Shown here piece by piece: positions 36,125 to 53,511 of a stretch of DNA of 64,000 nt. The notes under the pieces are model-generated. The model worked only from the letters and a program-made list of their open reading frames with translations. It was not told where the DNA came from and searched no databases. Within the stretch, counting starts at the first letter, position 1; the number at the start of each line of letters is the position of its first letter. The stretch covers positions 1,707,812 through 1,771,811 of the forward strand of contig NZ_CM001022.1 in assembly GCF_000165795.1 (NCBI RefSeq). Direction: 5' to 3'. Origin of the DNA: Aminomonas paucivorans DSM 12260 (GTDB lineage Bacteria; Synergistota; Synergistia; Synergistales; Synergistaceae). A program made the position numbers and the translations under genes.

Positions 36125-38188
36125 CTATTTCTTGAGGAGTTTCTCCGCCACGTCCCGAGGCACTTCTTCGTAATGGCTGAAGGTCATGGAATAGGAGGCG
36201 CGCCCGGAGGTGCGGCTCCTGAGGTCCGTGGCGTAGCCAAACATCTCCGCCAAAGGCACGAAAGCCTTGATGATCCGGGCGTTTGCACGTTCGCCCATAC
36301 CCTCCAGTTTGCCCCGCCGGGAGGAAAGGTCGCCCATCACGTCGCCCATGTAATCCTCCGGCGTCACCACTTCCACGTCCACGATGGGCTCCATGAGGAC
36401 CGGATCGGCCTTTCTCATGGCTTCCTTGAAGGCCATGGATCCGGCGATCTTGAAGGCCATCTCGGAGCTGTCCACGTCGTGGTAGCTTCCGTCCACGATG
36501 GAGACCCGCAGACCGATGACGGGGTAGCCGCCGAGGATGCCGTTGTTCATGGCCTCCTCCACGCCCTTCTGGGCCGCGGGGATGTACTCCTTCGGCACCA
36601 CACCGCCCACGATGCGGTCCACCCACTCGTAGCCCTTGTGCCCTTCCAGCGGCTCCAGCTCCAGCACCACGTCGCCATACTGTCCGCGACCTCCGGACTG
36701 GCGCACGAAGCGCCCCTGGGCGCGGGAGGGTTTGCGGATGGCCTCGCGGTAGGAAACCTGCGGACGCCCCACCTTGACCTCCACATTGAACTCCCGACGC
36801 AGACGGTCGACGATGATCTCCAGATGAAGCTCCCCCATGCCTCGGATCAGGGTCTGCCCCGTCTCCTCGTCCACGTTCACCCGGAAGGTGGGGTCTTCTT
36901 CCGAGAGGGCCTCCAGACCCTTGGCCAGCTTGATCTGGTCCGCCTTGCTCTGAGGCTCCACGGCCAGAGAGATGACCGGTTCCGGGAACTCCACGGACTC
37001 CAGGAGCACCGGGTGCCCCTCCATGCAAAGGGTGTCTCCGGTGCGGACCTGCTTGAGGCCGGGGATGGCCACGATCATGCCCGCATGGACGGCATCCAGC
37101 TCTTCCCGCTTGTTGGCGTGCATCCGAAGGATGCGCCCCACCCGCTCGCGCTTGCGCGTGCTGGCGTTGTAGATCCCCGAGCCGCTTTCCAGGGTGCCCG
37201 AGTAGACCCGGCAGAAGGCCAGCCGTCCCACGAAGGGGTCCACCATGATCTTGAAGGCCAGGGCCACAAAGGGACCTTCCACGGAGGAGTCCACCTCCAC
37301 CGCATCCCCCGTCTCGGGGTTGACCCCCTCGTATCGGGGAATGTCCAGGGGACTGGGAAGGTAATCCACCACCGCGTCCAGGACGAGCTGGACTCCCTTG
37401 TTCTTGAACGCGGAACCGCAGAGGACGGGAACCACGTTGAGGGCAACGGTCTCCCGGCGCAACGCCTCGCGGATCCAGGCTTCCTCCACGGGTTTGGCAT
37501 CCAGGAAGGCGGTCATAATCTGATCGTCGAAATCCGCCAGGGTCTCCACCATGGCGTCCCGGGCGAGCTGCGCCTCCTCCAGGAGTTCCGCAGGGACCTC
37601 CACCTTCCGGTACTCCGTCCCCAGTTCGTCCTCGTAGATGGCGGCCTTGAAGTCCACCAGGTCCACCACACCCACGAACCCATCCTCCACGCCGATGGGG
37701 ATCTGGATGGGCACAGGCCTCGCCCCCAGGCGATCCTTCATCTGGGTGACCACGGACCAGAAGTCCGCCCCCACCCGGTCCATCTTGTTGATGAAGGCGA
37801 TCCGGGGAACTCGGTACTTGTCCGCCTGGCGCCACACCGTTTCGGACTGGGGCTCCACCCCTCCCACGGCGCAGAACACGGAAACGGCACCGTCAAGGAC
37901 GCGCATGGACCGCTCCACCTCCACGGTGAAGTCCACGTGCCCGGGCGTATCAATCAGGTTGATGGTGCAATCCTTCCACTGGCACGTGGTGGCAGCGGAA
38001 GTGATGGTGATCCCGCGCTCCCGCTCCTGTTCCATCCAGTCCATGGTGGCAGCCCCTTCGTGGACCTCCCCCAGCTTGTGCTTGCGACCGGTATAGAACA
38101 GGATCCGCTCGCTCGTCGTGGTCTTACCCGCGTCGATATGAGCGGCGATGCCGATGTTGCGAATTGATCGAAGATCCGTTGCGGTCAC
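36125..38188 (-). CDS. fusA: elongation factor G
   Basis: Translocase GTPase. 687 residues from GTG 38188, chosen because AGGAAGGA is about 10 nt upstream and the product then begins [24 protein letters not shown]; a TTG at 38212 would add eight residues. G1 [41 protein letters not shown] and [10 protein letters not shown] are intact, and the domain IV tail is full length. Lies between rpsG and tuf. Confidence 0.97.
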   Translation of the reverse strand: MTATDLRSIRNIGIAAHIDAGKTTTSERILFYTGRKHKLGEVHEGAATMDWMEQERERGITITSAATTCQWKDCTINLIDTPGHVDFTVEVERSMRVLDGAVSVFCAVGGVEPQSETVWRQADKYRVPRIAFINKMDRVGADFWSVVTQMKDRLGARPVPIQIPIGVEDGFVGVVDLVDFKAAIYEDELGTEYRKVEVPAELLEEAQLARDAMVETLADFDDQIMTAFLDAKPVEEAWIREALRRETVALNVVPVLCGSAFKNKGVQLVLDAVVDYLPSPLDIPRYEGVNPETGDAVEVDSSVEGPFVALAFKIMVDPFVGRLAFCRVYSGTLESGSGIYNASTRKRERVGRILRMHANKREELDAVHAGMIVAIPGLKQVRTGDTLCMEGHPVLLESVEFPEPVISLAVEPQSKADQIKLAKGLEALSEEDPTFRVNVDEETGQTLIRGMGELHLEIIVDRLRREFNVEVKVGRPQVSYREAIRKPSRAQGRFVRQSGGRGQYGDVVLELEPLEGHKGYEWVDRIVGGVVPKEYIPAAQKGVEEAMNNGILGGYPVIGLRVSIVDGSYHDVDSSEMAFKIAGSMAFKEAMRKADPVLMEPIVDVEVVTPEDYMGDVMGDLSSRRGKLEGMGERANARIIKAFVPLAEMFGYATDLRSRTSGRASYSMTFSHYEEVPRDVAEKLLKK

Positions 38189-38231
38189 GACAGAATCGTC
38201 CTTCCTGACCAACTACGCCGAGCAGGCCACC

Positions 38232-38702
38232 CTACCATCGGTAGTGCGCAAACGCCCGGTTCGCCTCCGCCATGCGATGGGTGTCCTCCCGCTTCTTCAC
38301 GGACCCACCCTCGCCCTTGCAAGCGTCGGTAAGCTCCCGCGCCAGACGCTCCACCATGGGGATTCCCTTGCGGGAACGGGAATACTGAATGATCCAGCGG
38401 ATCGCCAAGGCCTGGGCCCGGGCGGGCTCCACTTCCACGGGAACCTGGTAGGTGGCGCCGCCGACCCGCCGGGGGCGAACCTCCACCGCCGGGCGGACAT
38501 TGGCCATGGCCTTCTCGAAGACCTCCGCGGGTTCCAGGGTCAGACGCTTCCCCGCCAGATCCAGGGCTCCGTACATGATGCGCTCTGCCAGGCTCTTCTT
38601 GCCCGACAGCATGAGACAGTTGATGAACTTGGCGATGGCCTGGCTCTGGAAGTGCGCATCCGCAGCCGTGGTCCGCCGCTTCACATGTCCCTTACGCGGC
38701 AT
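38232..38702 (-). CDS. rpsG: 30S ribosomal protein S7
   Basis: Primary 16S rRNA-binding head protein, the str-operon regulator in Escherichia coli. 156 residues, MPRKGHVKRRTTAADAHFQS and KSLAERIMYGALDLAGKR, RRVGGATYQVPVEVEPARAQALAIRWI. Starts 17 bases after rpsL. Confidence 0.98.
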   Translation of the reverse strand: MPRKGHVKRRTTAADAHFQSQAIAKFINCLMLSGKKSLAERIMYGALDLAGKRLTLEPAEVFEKAMANVRPAVEVRPRRVGGATYQVPVEVEPARAQALAIRWIIQYSRSRKGIPMVERLARELTDACKGEGGSVKKREDTHRMAEANRAFAHYRW

Positions 38703-38719
38703 TCTCTGGTCCCCTCCTC

Positions 38720-39103
38720 TTAGGCAGCGCTCTTCTTAGGACGACGAGCGCCGTACTTGGACCGAGACTGCCGGCGCTTCTCCACCCCGCCGCAGTCCAA
38801 GGTCCCCCGCACGATGTGGTACCGGACACCCGGGAGGTCCTTCACACGCCCGCCGCGGACCAGCACCACCGAGTGCTCCTGCAGGTTGTGCCCTTCCCCG
38901 GGGATGTAGGCAGTGACCTCGATCCCGTTGGTCAGGCGGACACGGGCAACCTTCCGCAACGCGGAGTTCGGCTTTTTCGGGGTCACGGTGTAGACCCGAG
39001 TGCAAACCCCACGCCGCTGGGGGTTTTCCTGGAGCGCGGGGGCGCTGGAACGACGGCGCTTCTCCTCGCGACCATGCCGAATCATCTGGCTGATTGTCGG
39101 CAC
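38720..39103 (-). CDS. rpsL: 30S ribosomal protein S12
   Basis: Decoding-site protein. 127 residues, [20 protein letters not shown] and [24 protein letters not shown]. The TPKKPNSA loop keeps the lysine (position 43 by E. coli numbering) whose changes give streptomycin resistance, so the allele appears sensitive. Follows the L7Ae-like gene by 39 bases. Confidence 0.98.
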   Translation of the reverse strand: MPTISQMIRHGREEKRRRSSAPALQENPQRRGVCTRVYTVTPKKPNSALRKVARVRLTNGIEVTAYIPGEGHNLQEHSVVLVRGGRVKDLPGVRYHIVRGTLDCGGVEKRRQSRSKYGARRPKKSAA

Positions 39104-39142
39104 ATAACTCCCTCCTTCCTCTTGATCCTTGCTTTCCCTTTC

Positions 39143-39403
39143 TTACAGGGAAGCACTCCTCTTCTTCAAACCCGCCGCTGCGGCGCTCCTGGAAATGGCG
39201 CAGGCCCTTCCCAACAGGAGAGCCTCGTCCACCCATTCCACGTCGAGACCCCGTTGCAGCGCTTCTTCCTCGAGAGCCTGCACCAGGCGAAACTCCGCAT
39301 CCTTGGCGAGAAAGAGCTTGCGCAGCTCCCCCGTCTGGAGTTTGCGCTGGACCTGGTGCAGTCCCACCACCCGATCCGGTGAAGCCAGCTCGCACAAAGG
39401 CAC
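39143..39403 (-). CDS. ribosomal L7Ae/L30e/Gadd45-like protein
   Basis: An 86-residue kink-turn RNA-binding protein of the YbxF/YlxQ type, first gene of the str operon as in Firmicutes. The GTG at 39403 has GGGAGG 7 nt upstream and gives VPLCELASPDRVVGLHQVQR. The characteristic KLQTGELRKLFLAKDAEFRLVQALEEEA stretch is present. In Bacillus subtilis the homologue binds kink-turn RNAs but is dispensable. Its start lies about 30 bases downstream of the superoperon -10 element. Confidence 0.85.
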   Translation of the reverse strand: MPLCELASPDRVVGLHQVQRKLQTGELRKLFLAKDAEFRLVQALEEEALQRGLDVEWVDEALLLGRACAISRSAAAAGLKKRSASL

Positions 39404-39434
39404 ACGTATCCCTCCCGTGCAGACGCACCGAGCG

Positions 39435-39463
39435 ATCATAGCAACGGGCGGCCCCCCTGTCAA
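39435..39463 (-). promoter_or_regulatory. promoter of the L7Ae-str-S10-spc-alpha superoperon
   Basis: A consensus sigma-70 type promoter, TTGACA (39458-39463), 17-base spacer, TATGAT (39435-39440), lies on the minus strand immediately upstream of the L7Ae-like gene. It is the best promoter match in the window. Its -35 element is inside the loop of the inverted repeat described separately. Confidence 0.9.
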
Positions 39464-39478
39464 GGAAGGCCGCCCGTT
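39443..39478 (-). terminator. inverted repeat after rpoC overlapping the superoperon promoter
   Basis: AACGGGCGGCC (39443-39453) pairs perfectly with GGCCGCCCGTT (39468-39478) around a 14-base loop, 22 bases after the rpoC stop. On the minus strand it is followed by GCTATGAT, not by a U-tract, so intrinsic termination would be weak; the loop carries the TTGACA of the next promoter. Confidence 0.6.
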
Positions 39479-39500
39479 CCTGCCATCTGGTGGACAATCC

Positions 39501-44465
<4,965 letters not shown>

Positions 44466-47400
44466 CTACGCGTCCTCCTCTTCCCGCTCTTCCGCGAGGT
44501 CCCCGGGCCCGGACTCCTGCTCCGGGTCCACCACATGGAACAGATGGTCCGCCCCCTCGGGCACCGCGGGCAGGGACACGTCACCCTCGAACAGGTCCTG
44601 GGGGGTAAGGGGCCGCTCTCTCGTCTCGAACACATCCTCCAGGGAATCCACCGTGGCATCGGGACGGAAGGGCAACGAACGGCCCCGGACGTCCTCGTCC
44701 TCATCCCCCAGGGTCAGCTCCCCGAAGGAACCGTCCTCGTACTGGATCTCCACGTCCAGGCCCAGGCCCTGAAGCTCCTTGATGAGGACACGGAAGCTCT
44801 CGGGCACCCCCGGATGGGCCAGGTTCTGCCCCTTGACGATGCGCTCGTAGGTCTTGAGTCGTCCCCGGATGTCGTCGGACTTGACGGTGAGCATTTCCTG
44901 GAGCATGTGGGACGCCCCGTAACCCTCCAGGGCCCAGACTTCCATCTCCCCGAAGCGCTGCCCGCCGAACTGGGTCTTGCCCCCCAAGGGCTGCTGGGTG
45001 ATGAGGCTGTAGGGTCCGATGGACCGAGCGTGGATCTTGTCGTCCACCAGGTGGATCAGTTTGAGCATGTACATGACCCCCACGGTGACCTTCTTGTCCA
45101 TGGGTTCCCCGGTACGGCCGTCGTAGAGGGTGATCTTGCAGTCCCGGGTAAGCTCCGGGTACTTCTCCGCCTGGATCTCCTCCACCAGACGGAAGATGTC
45201 GTCCTCCTGGGCCCCCTCGAACACGGGGGTGGAGACCTTCCAACCCTTGTGCATGGCCACGAAGCCCATGATGGTCTCGAACACCTGCCCCAGGTTCATG
45301 CGGCTGGGCACCCCGAGGGGATTCAGCACCACGTCCACCGGGGTTCCGTCGGAGAGGAAGGGCATGTCCTCCTCCGGGAGGATCTTGGAGACCACGCCCT
45401 TGTTGCCGTGGCGCCCCGCCATCTTGTCCCCCTCGGTGATCTTCCGGAACTGGGCCACGTAGACCTTGACCACCTCGTTGACCCCGGCGCTCAGGTCCTC
45501 GCTGTTCTCCTCCCGGCTGAGACGCTTGACCGCCACCACTTTGCCGCCCTCGCCGTGGGGCACCCGGAGGCACGTGTCCCGCACCTCCCGGGCCTTCTCT
45601 CCGAAGATGGCCCGAAGCAGCTTCTCTTCCGGGGACTGATCCGATTCCCCCTTGGGGGTGACCTTCCCCACCAGGATGTCCCCGGCCTTCACCTCCGCCC
45701 CCACCCGGACTACACCGCTCTCGTCCAGGTTCTTCAGGGCATCCTCCCCCACGTTGGGGATGTCGCGGGTGATCTCCTCGGGACCCAGCTTCGTGTCCCG
45801 GGCTTCCACCTCGTACTCCTCGATGTGGATGGAAGTGTAGAAGTCCTCCTTCACCAGCCTCTGGCTGAGGAGGATGGCGTCCTCAAAGTTGTAACCTTCC
45901 CAGGAGACGAAGGCCACCAGGACGTTCCGTCCCAGGGCCAGCTCGCCCCCGTCGCAGGACTGGCCGTCGGCGATGATCCGCCCCCGGTCCACCCGCTCCC
46001 CCTGATGCACCAGGGGCTTCTGGTGGATCACCGTACCCTGGTTGGACCGGCGGAACTTGATGAGCCGGGACTCGTCCCGGGCTCCATCGTCTCCCCGGAT
46101 CACGATGCGGTCCGCGTCCACGAACTCCACGACCCCATCCCGGCGGCTCAGGACGCAGGAACCCGAATCCCGGGCAATGCAGCCTTCGATGCCCGTGCCC
46201 ACATAGGGGGCCTCCGCCATCACCAGGGGCACCGCCTGACGCTGCATGTTGGAGCCCATGAGGGCCCGGTTCGCGTCGTCATGCTCCAGGAAGGGGATCA
46301 GAGCCGTGGAGATGGAGACGATCTGTTTGGGGGACACGTCCAGGAAGTCCACCCGATCCCGCTCCACCGTGAGGATGTTGCCCCGGTAGCGGACGTAGAC
46401 CTCCTGCTCCGACAGGTTCCCGTCGTCGTCCACGGGGGTGTTGGCCCGCCCCACGTAGAACTCGTCCTCTTCGTCCGCGGCGAGGTAGACCACCTCGTCC
46501 CCCACCCGCCCCTCCACCACCCGACGACGGGGGGTGACCAGGAACCCGTACTCGTTGAGCCGGGCGAAGGTGGACAGAGACGTCACCAGACCGATGTTCG
46601 CCCCTTCGGGGGTCTCGATGGGGCAGACCCGTCCGTAGTGGGTATAGTGCACGTCCCGGGCCTCGAAGCCCGCCCGTTCCCGGGAGAGCCCCCCGGGGCC
46701 GAGGGCGGAAAGCCGCCGCCGATGGGTCAGCTCCGCCAAGGGGTTCGTCTGGTCCATGAACTGGGAGAGCTGGCCGGAGCCGAAAAACTCCCGAAGGGCC
46801 GCGCTGATGGGGCGCACGTTGATCAGGTCCTTCGCCGTGGCCGCCGCCAGATCGGGGGTGGTGGTCATGCGCTCCTTGGCGATACGCTCCATGCGCAGCA
46901 GCCCGATGCGCACCTGATTCTGGAGAAGCTCTCCCACGGCGCGCACCCGTCGGTTCCCCAGGTGGTCGATGTCGTCGTCCCGCTCCATCCCATCCCGAAG
47001 GCCCAAGAGCCCCTTCACGATGGCCACCACGTCCCCCACCGTGAGGAGTCGAGCGGCCTCGGGGATGTCCAGGCCCAGACGGCGGTTCACCTTGTAGCGT
47101 CCCACCCGGCCCAGGTTGTACCGCCGGGTGTCGAAAAAGAGGCCGTGGATGTACTCCTTGGCGTTCTCCATACGGGCGGGCTCGTTGGGGCGCAGTCGTC
47201 GGAACAGCTCCAGGGTCGCCTCGTCCCCGGACTGGGTGTTGTCCTTCTCCATGGTGGCGGCAAGCCCCGGGTCCACATCCCAGACCCAGACCTTGGTGCG
47301 CCCCTGGTTCCAGAGGGTCTCCAAGTGCTCCTTGGTGATGCGCTCGTTCTTGCGGAGCAGCACCTGGCCGTCGGGATTCACCACCGTTTCGGCTAGGAGG

Positions 47401-48107
47401 CGTCCCTTGATCTCCTCCTCCACCAGGTCCAGCTCCACTTCCTTGGCATCGAAAAGCCGCAGGATCTCGTCACCCGACCCCACGCCGAAGGCCTTGAGGA
47501 GCATGGTGACGGGGATCTTCTTCCGGTTGTCGATCTTCACGGACAGGAGGTCCCCCGGGGTGAGGTCAAACTCCAGCCAGGCACCCCGATCGGGGATCAC
47601 CTTGGCCAGGTAGCTTTCCTGCCCCGGAACCCCCACCTCGGAGGAGAAGTACACCCCCGCGGAACGGGCCAGCTGGCTGACCACCACCCGCTCCGTGCCG
47701 TTGATGATGAAGGTACCCCGGTCGGTCATGACCGGGAAGTCCCCCAGGTAGATCTCTTCCTCCTTGATCTCGCCGCTCTTGCGGTTCACCAGACGGATGG
47801 TGGCGCGGACGGGCATGGACCAGGTCAGATCCCGACTGCGGGCCTCGTCGAGGCTCGTGCTGGGGGGATCCACGTAGTAGCGAACGAACTCCAGGGCGAA
47901 GGAACCGTCGTAGCTCTCGATGGGGAAGATCTCGTCGAAGAGATCCTGGAGACCCTGGCTCGGCCGGGGTCCCCTGTCCGCTTCATGCTCGAAAAACCAG
48001 TCGTAGGAGTGACGCTGCACTTCCACCAGATCGGGCAGTTCAATCAGGTCCTTGGCTCGACCAAAGATCCTCCGCGTGAGCGCCTGGGAAGGAGTTTCCG
48101 TAACCAT
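44466..48107 (-). CDS. rpoB: DNA-directed RNA polymerase subunit beta
   Basis: RNA polymerase subunit of 1213 residues. The rifampicin pocket ([20 protein letters not shown] then [17 protein letters not shown], near 440-480) has the sensitive-type residues. The basic [13 protein letters not shown]-like site ([16 protein letters not shown]) and the C-terminal [19 protein letters not shown] are intact. ATG 48107 is preferred since GGGAGG is about 11 nt upstream; GTG 48116 is too close to it. Unusually, rplJ/rplL do not precede it; instead a tRNA-Leu gene and a dedicated promoter do. Confidence 0.98.
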   Translation of the reverse strand: MVTETPSQALTRRIFGRAKDLIELPDLVEVQRHSYDWFFEHEADRGPRPSQGLQDLFDEIFPIESYDGSFALEFVRYYVDPPSTSLDEARSRDLTWSMPVRATIRLVNRKSGEIKEEEIYLGDFPVMTDRGTFIINGTERVVVSQLARSAGVYFSSEVGVPGQESYLAKVIPDRGAWLEFDLTPGDLLSVKIDNRKKIPVTMLLKAFGVGSGDEILRLFDAKEVELDLVEEEIKGRLLAETVVNPDGQVLLRKNERITKEHLETLWNQGRTKVWVWDVDPGLAATMEKDNTQSGDEATLELFRRLRPNEPARMENAKEYIHGLFFDTRRYNLGRVGRYKVNRRLGLDIPEAARLLTVGDVVAIVKGLLGLRDGMERDDDIDHLGNRRVRAVGELLQNQVRIGLLRMERIAKERMTTTPDLAAATAKDLINVRPISAALREFFGSGQLSQFMDQTNPLAELTHRRRLSALGPGGLSRERAGFEARDVHYTHYGRVCPIETPEGANIGLVTSLSTFARLNEYGFLVTPRRRVVEGRVGDEVVYLAADEEDEFYVGRANTPVDDDGNLSEQEVYVRYRGNILTVERDRVDFLDVSPKQIVSISTALIPFLEHDDANRALMGSNMQRQAVPLVMAEAPYVGTGIEGCIARDSGSCVLSRRDGVVEFVDADRIVIRGDDGARDESRLIKFRRSNQGTVIHQKPLVHQGERVDRGRIIADGQSCDGGELALGRNVLVAFVSWEGYNFEDAILLSQRLVKEDFYTSIHIEEYEVEARDTKLGPEEITRDIPNVGEDALKNLDESGVVRVGAEVKAGDILVGKVTPKGESDQSPEEKLLRAIFGEKAREVRDTCLRVPHGEGGKVVAVKRLSREENSEDLSAGVNEVVKVYVAQFRKITEGDKMAGRHGNKGVVSKILPEEDMPFLSDGTPVDVVLNPLGVPSRMNLGQVFETIMGFVAMHKGWKVSTPVFEGAQEDDIFRLVEEIQAEKYPELTRDCKITLYDGRTGEPMDKKVTVGVMYMLKLIHLVDDKIHARSIGPYSLITQQPLGGKTQFGGQRFGEMEVWALEGYGASHMLQEMLTVKSDDIRGRLKTYERIVKGQNLAHPGVPESFRVLIKELQGLGLDVEIQYEDGSFGELTLGDEDEDVRGRSLPFRPDATVDSLEDVFETRERPLTPQDLFEGDVSLPAVPEGADHLFHVVDPEQESGPGDLAEEREEEDA

Positions 48108-48163
48108 GGGAGACACAACCTCCCTTGTGGGGTTTGGGTGGTTAAAAAGTCGTACAGTCGGGC

Positions 48164-48192
48164 ATCATAGCAAAAAGGGCGCACGAAGTCAA
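48164..48192 (-). promoter_or_regulatory. promoter of rpoBC
   Basis: TTGACT (48187-48192) and TATGAT (48164-48169) are 17 bases apart on the minus strand, 57 bases before the rpoB start. The -35 element lies inside the loop of the tRNA-Leu terminator hairpin, the same architecture as at the superoperon promoter. Confidence 0.85.
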
Positions 48193-48211
48193 CGGACTCC
48201 GCACGCCCTCT
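48172..48211 (-). terminator. terminator of tRNA-Leu overlapping the rpoB promoter
   Basis: On the minus strand GGGCGTGCG pairs with CGTGCGCCC (two G-U wobbles) and is followed directly by TTTTTGC, a standard intrinsic terminator for the short tRNA transcript. The TTGACT of the rpoB promoter occupies its loop, so termination and re-initiation occur within 40 bases. Confidence 0.75.
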
Positions 48212-48220
48212 TACGTCCTA

Positions 48221-48307
48221 TGGTGTCGAGGGGGGGAATTGAACCCCCATGAGCGTTAGCTCACTGGATCCTGAATCCAGCGCGTCTACCAGTTCCGCCA
48301 CCCCGAC
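48221..48307 (-). tRNA. tRNA-Leu (anticodon CAG)
   Basis: An 87-nt class II tRNA. The acceptor stem pairs GTCGGGG with CCTCGAC (one G-U), the conserved TGGCGGAACTGGTAGACGC D-region follows, the anticodon arm CTGGA-TTCAGGA-TCCAG gives anticodon CAG, a variable arm (TGAGCTAACGCTCA) is present, the T-arm is GGGGGTTCAATTCCCCC-like, and the discriminator A plus CCA are encoded. It reads CUG codons, the main leucine codon in this GC-rich genome. Confidence 0.97.
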
Positions 48308-48337
48308 ACATGGTCTGCTGCCACAACGCTGGAGATT

Positions 48338-51278
<2,941 letters not shown>

Positions 51279-51301
51279 GGTTTCTCCTCCCGAAAAGGGA
51301 A

Positions 51302-51338
51302 GACCGGGAACCCGCCCGACGGGGCGGAACTCCCGGTC
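51302..51338 (-). terminator. hairpin between metG and tatD
   Basis: GACCGGGA pairs with TCCCGGTC, with an inner GC-rich stem, in the gap of 96 bases between metG and tatD. On the minus strand it is followed by TTCCCTTTTC, so it may act as a partial terminator that lowers tatD-tgt-tsaC expression relative to metG. Confidence 0.5.
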
Positions 51339-51374
51339 CCCTGCGATGCTTCTGTGCCCCAGAGGGGCGATCCG

Positions 51375-53321
51375 TCAGTGGATCCGGCTTCCCACGGGGA
51401 TGTCCTGGTCCACCGTCAGCAGGGCAAGACCGAAGTTCGTCTTGCTGGGGCTTTCCGCCGCCAGGAGCATGCCGTTGCTCTGCACCCCTCGGATCACCGA
51501 GGGCTTGAGGTTGCAGATGACGATGATGTTCTTGCCCTCCAGCTCCTCGGGGGTGTAGAACTCCCGGATCCCCGAGACGATGGTGCGTTTCTCGTAACCC
51601 AGGTCCAGGTCCAGCTTGAAGAGCTTGTTGGCCTTGGCCACGGGCTCCACATGGAGCACCCGGGCCACCCGGAACTCCAGCTTACGGAAGTCCTCGATGG
51701 TGATCTGCTCCTCGTGGTCGCTGTAGTCCATGTCCCCCCCCGATGCGGCGGCGTCCCGGGCGGCCTTCTCGACCTTCCACTGCTCCAGGTCCACCCGGGG
51801 GAAGAGCACCCCCGCCTTGCGCACCTGCACGGGTTGCGGCAGGGGGCCGAAGGACCAGGGGCTCCGCCCCGTCCCTTCCGGGGTTCCCGGAAGGCCCAGC
51901 TGGTCCCACATGCGCTGCGCCGTTTCGGGAAGGAAGGGGGCCGACAGGAGAGCCGCCTGACGCAGCGCCTCGAAAAGGGTCCGCAGAACCGTGTCCAGCC
52001 GTTCCTGGTTCCCCTCCTTGGCTAGGTTCCAGGGGAGGTTTTCGTCGATGTACTTGTTGGAGCGCCCCAGGAAGGCCCACAGGGCCTTCAGGGCCTCGTC
52101 GAAGGCGAACCGCTCCAGAAGCCGGTCCATCTCCTCGGCGGTGCGCCCCGCCAGGATTTCCAGTTCCCGGTCCAGGGCCTCGGGGTGCACTGCGGAAGGC
52201 ACCTGGCCGCCGCAGTACTTCTCCACCATCTGGAGGGTCCGGTTCAGCAGGTTCCCCAGGTCGTTGGCCAGGTCCGCGTTGGAGCGCTGCACCAGGGCCA
52301 GCTCGGAGAAGTCCCCGTCCAGGCCGAAGGGCACCTCCCGGAGGAGGAAGTACCGGAACACGTCCACCCCGTAGCGCTCCGCCATCTCGAAGGGGTCCAC
52401 CACGTTGCCCTTGGACTTGGACATCTTGTCCCCCTCCACGGTCCACCAGCCGTGGGCGAAGACCCGTTTCGGGGGCTGCAGCCCCAGAGCCAGGAGCAGG
52501 GCGGGCCACACCACGGAATGGAACCGGATGATGTCCTTGCCCACCAGGTGGTGCGCCACGGGCCAGAAGGTCTCCCAGGGCTTGCCCGCCTCTGGGTACC
52601 CCAGGGCGGAGAGGTAGTTGATGAGGGCGTCGAACCACACGTACACCACGTGCTGCTCGTCTCCGGGTACCGGGACCCCCCATTTCATGGTGGTGCGGGA
52701 GATGGACTGGTCCTTCAGCCCCCCCCGGAGGAAGCTCAGGATCTCGTTGGCCCGGGTGCGGGGCAGGATGGCCTCGGGAAGCCCCTCGTAGTAGTCCAGC
52801 AGGGGCTGCTCGTACTTGGACATGCGGAAAAAGTAGCTCTGCTCGGTCATCTTCTGGAGGGGCCTGCCGCAGTCGGGACAGGTGTTCCCCTCCCCCATCT
52901 GGGCCTCGGGGACGTAGGTCTCGCAGGGCACGCAGTACCAGCCCTCGTAGGACCCCAGGTAGATGTCTCCCTTTTCCAGGAGGGTGGAGAAGATGTGCTG
53001 CACCACCTTCTCATGTCGAGGCTCGGTGGTGCGGATAAAGTCGTCGTTGGTGATGTTCAGGACCTTCCAGAGCCGGCGGAAGTTCTCCACCGTCTGGTCC
53101 GCCAGCTGCAAGGCCGTCAGGCCCTTGGCCGCCGCGGCCTGCTGGATCTTCTGGCCGTGCTCGTCCGTACCAGTGAGGAAGGTGGTGGGGTCCCCCAGCA
53201 TTCGGTGGTGCCGGGCCAGCACGTCCGCCGCAATGGTGGTGTAGGCGTGCCCGATGTGGGGGACGTCGTTGACGTAATAGATCGGGGTGGTGATGTAGAA
53301 GGGGGTTCGCTGTTCACTCAT
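51375..53321 (-). CDS. metG: methionyl-tRNA synthetase
   Basis: Charges tRNA-Met. 648 residues: class I HIGH motif (VPHIGHAYTTIAADVL), zinc site (CVPCETYVPEAQMGEGNTCPDC near 130-150), KMSKS (WTVEGDKMSKSKGNVVDP near 300) and a C-terminal EMAP/Trbp111-like tRNA-binding domain from about 545 (TIEDFRKLEFRVARVLHVEP). ATG 53321 has GAGGAGG upstream. That ribosome site overlaps the stop of a small ORF, and the mobile element begins immediately upstream. Confidence 0.97.
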   Translation of the reverse strand: MSEQRTPFYITTPIYYVNDVPHIGHAYTTIAADVLARHHRMLGDPTTFLTGTDEHGQKIQQAAAAKGLTALQLADQTVENFRRLWKVLNITNDDFIRTTEPRHEKVVQHIFSTLLEKGDIYLGSYEGWYCVPCETYVPEAQMGEGNTCPDCGRPLQKMTEQSYFFRMSKYEQPLLDYYEGLPEAILPRTRANEILSFLRGGLKDQSISRTTMKWGVPVPGDEQHVVYVWFDALINYLSALGYPEAGKPWETFWPVAHHLVGKDIIRFHSVVWPALLLALGLQPPKRVFAHGWWTVEGDKMSKSKGNVVDPFEMAERYGVDVFRYFLLREVPFGLDGDFSELALVQRSNADLANDLGNLLNRTLQMVEKYCGGQVPSAVHPEALDRELEILAGRTAEEMDRLLERFAFDEALKALWAFLGRSNKYIDENLPWNLAKEGNQERLDTVLRTLFEALRQAALLSAPFLPETAQRMWDQLGLPGTPEGTGRSPWSFGPLPQPVQVRKAGVLFPRVDLEQWKVEKAARDAAASGGDMDYSDHEEQITIEDFRKLEFRVARVLHVEPVAKANKLFKLDLDLGYEKRTIVSGIREFYTPEELEGKNIIVICNLKPSVIRGVQSNGMLLAAESPSKTNFGLALLTVDQDIPVGSRIH

Positions 53322-53334
53322 GGGGGGTTCCTCC

Positions 53335-53511
53335 TCACGCAGGTCCGTTTCGGGATTCTTCGCCGCGGCGCTGCCACAAAAAGGCCTTGGCGCGGTTCTT
53401 CGGGATACCATAGCGCTCCCCCAGGGACTTGACAACCGCGCTATAGAACGGGGTAAAACCCGGTTCCGTTTTTTCGCCCCCGGGAAGAATGTCAGGGAGG
53501 GGGTTTGTCAT
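53335..53511 (-). CDS. 58-residue ORF upstream of metG; candidate host-gene 3' remnant or element-encoded small protein
   Basis: Reads MTNPLPDILPGGEKTEPGFT at the N-terminus and continues through a coherent helical part (AVVKSLGERYGIPKNRAKAF) to a TGA that overlaps the metG ribosome site. The ATG shares the palindrome CATATG with the integrase start on the other strand and has no ribosome site. Two readings are possible: the surviving 3' end of the chromosomal gene that preceded metG, cut by integration near the dyad at 53446-53466, or a small DNA-binding protein of the element. No family is recognised. Confidence 0.45.
   Translation of the reverse strand: MTNPLPDILPGGEKTEPGFTPFYSAVVKSLGERYGIPKNRAKAFLWQRRGEESRNGPA
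53446..53466. repeat. imperfect dyad, candidate integrase core site (attL)
   Basis: GAACGGGGT and ACCCGGTTC form inverted arms (8 of 9 matched) around the spacer AAA, between metG and the integrase gene. Tyrosine integrases usually bind such a core next to their own gene. No second copy is available in the window, so this is inference. Confidence 0.35.

Noticed and set aside
39443-39478. Simple intrinsic terminator for rpoC
   Set aside because: The stem is perfect but no U-tract follows on the minus strand and the next promoter lies within it; reported as an inverted repeat with uncertain terminating activity.
53427-53460. TTGACA at 53427-53432 followed by TATAGA as a promoter for the integrase
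   Set aside because: The TATAGA is only 7 bases from the TTGACA; at 17-18 bases only GGTAAA/GTAAAA is found. Not convincing as a promoter.
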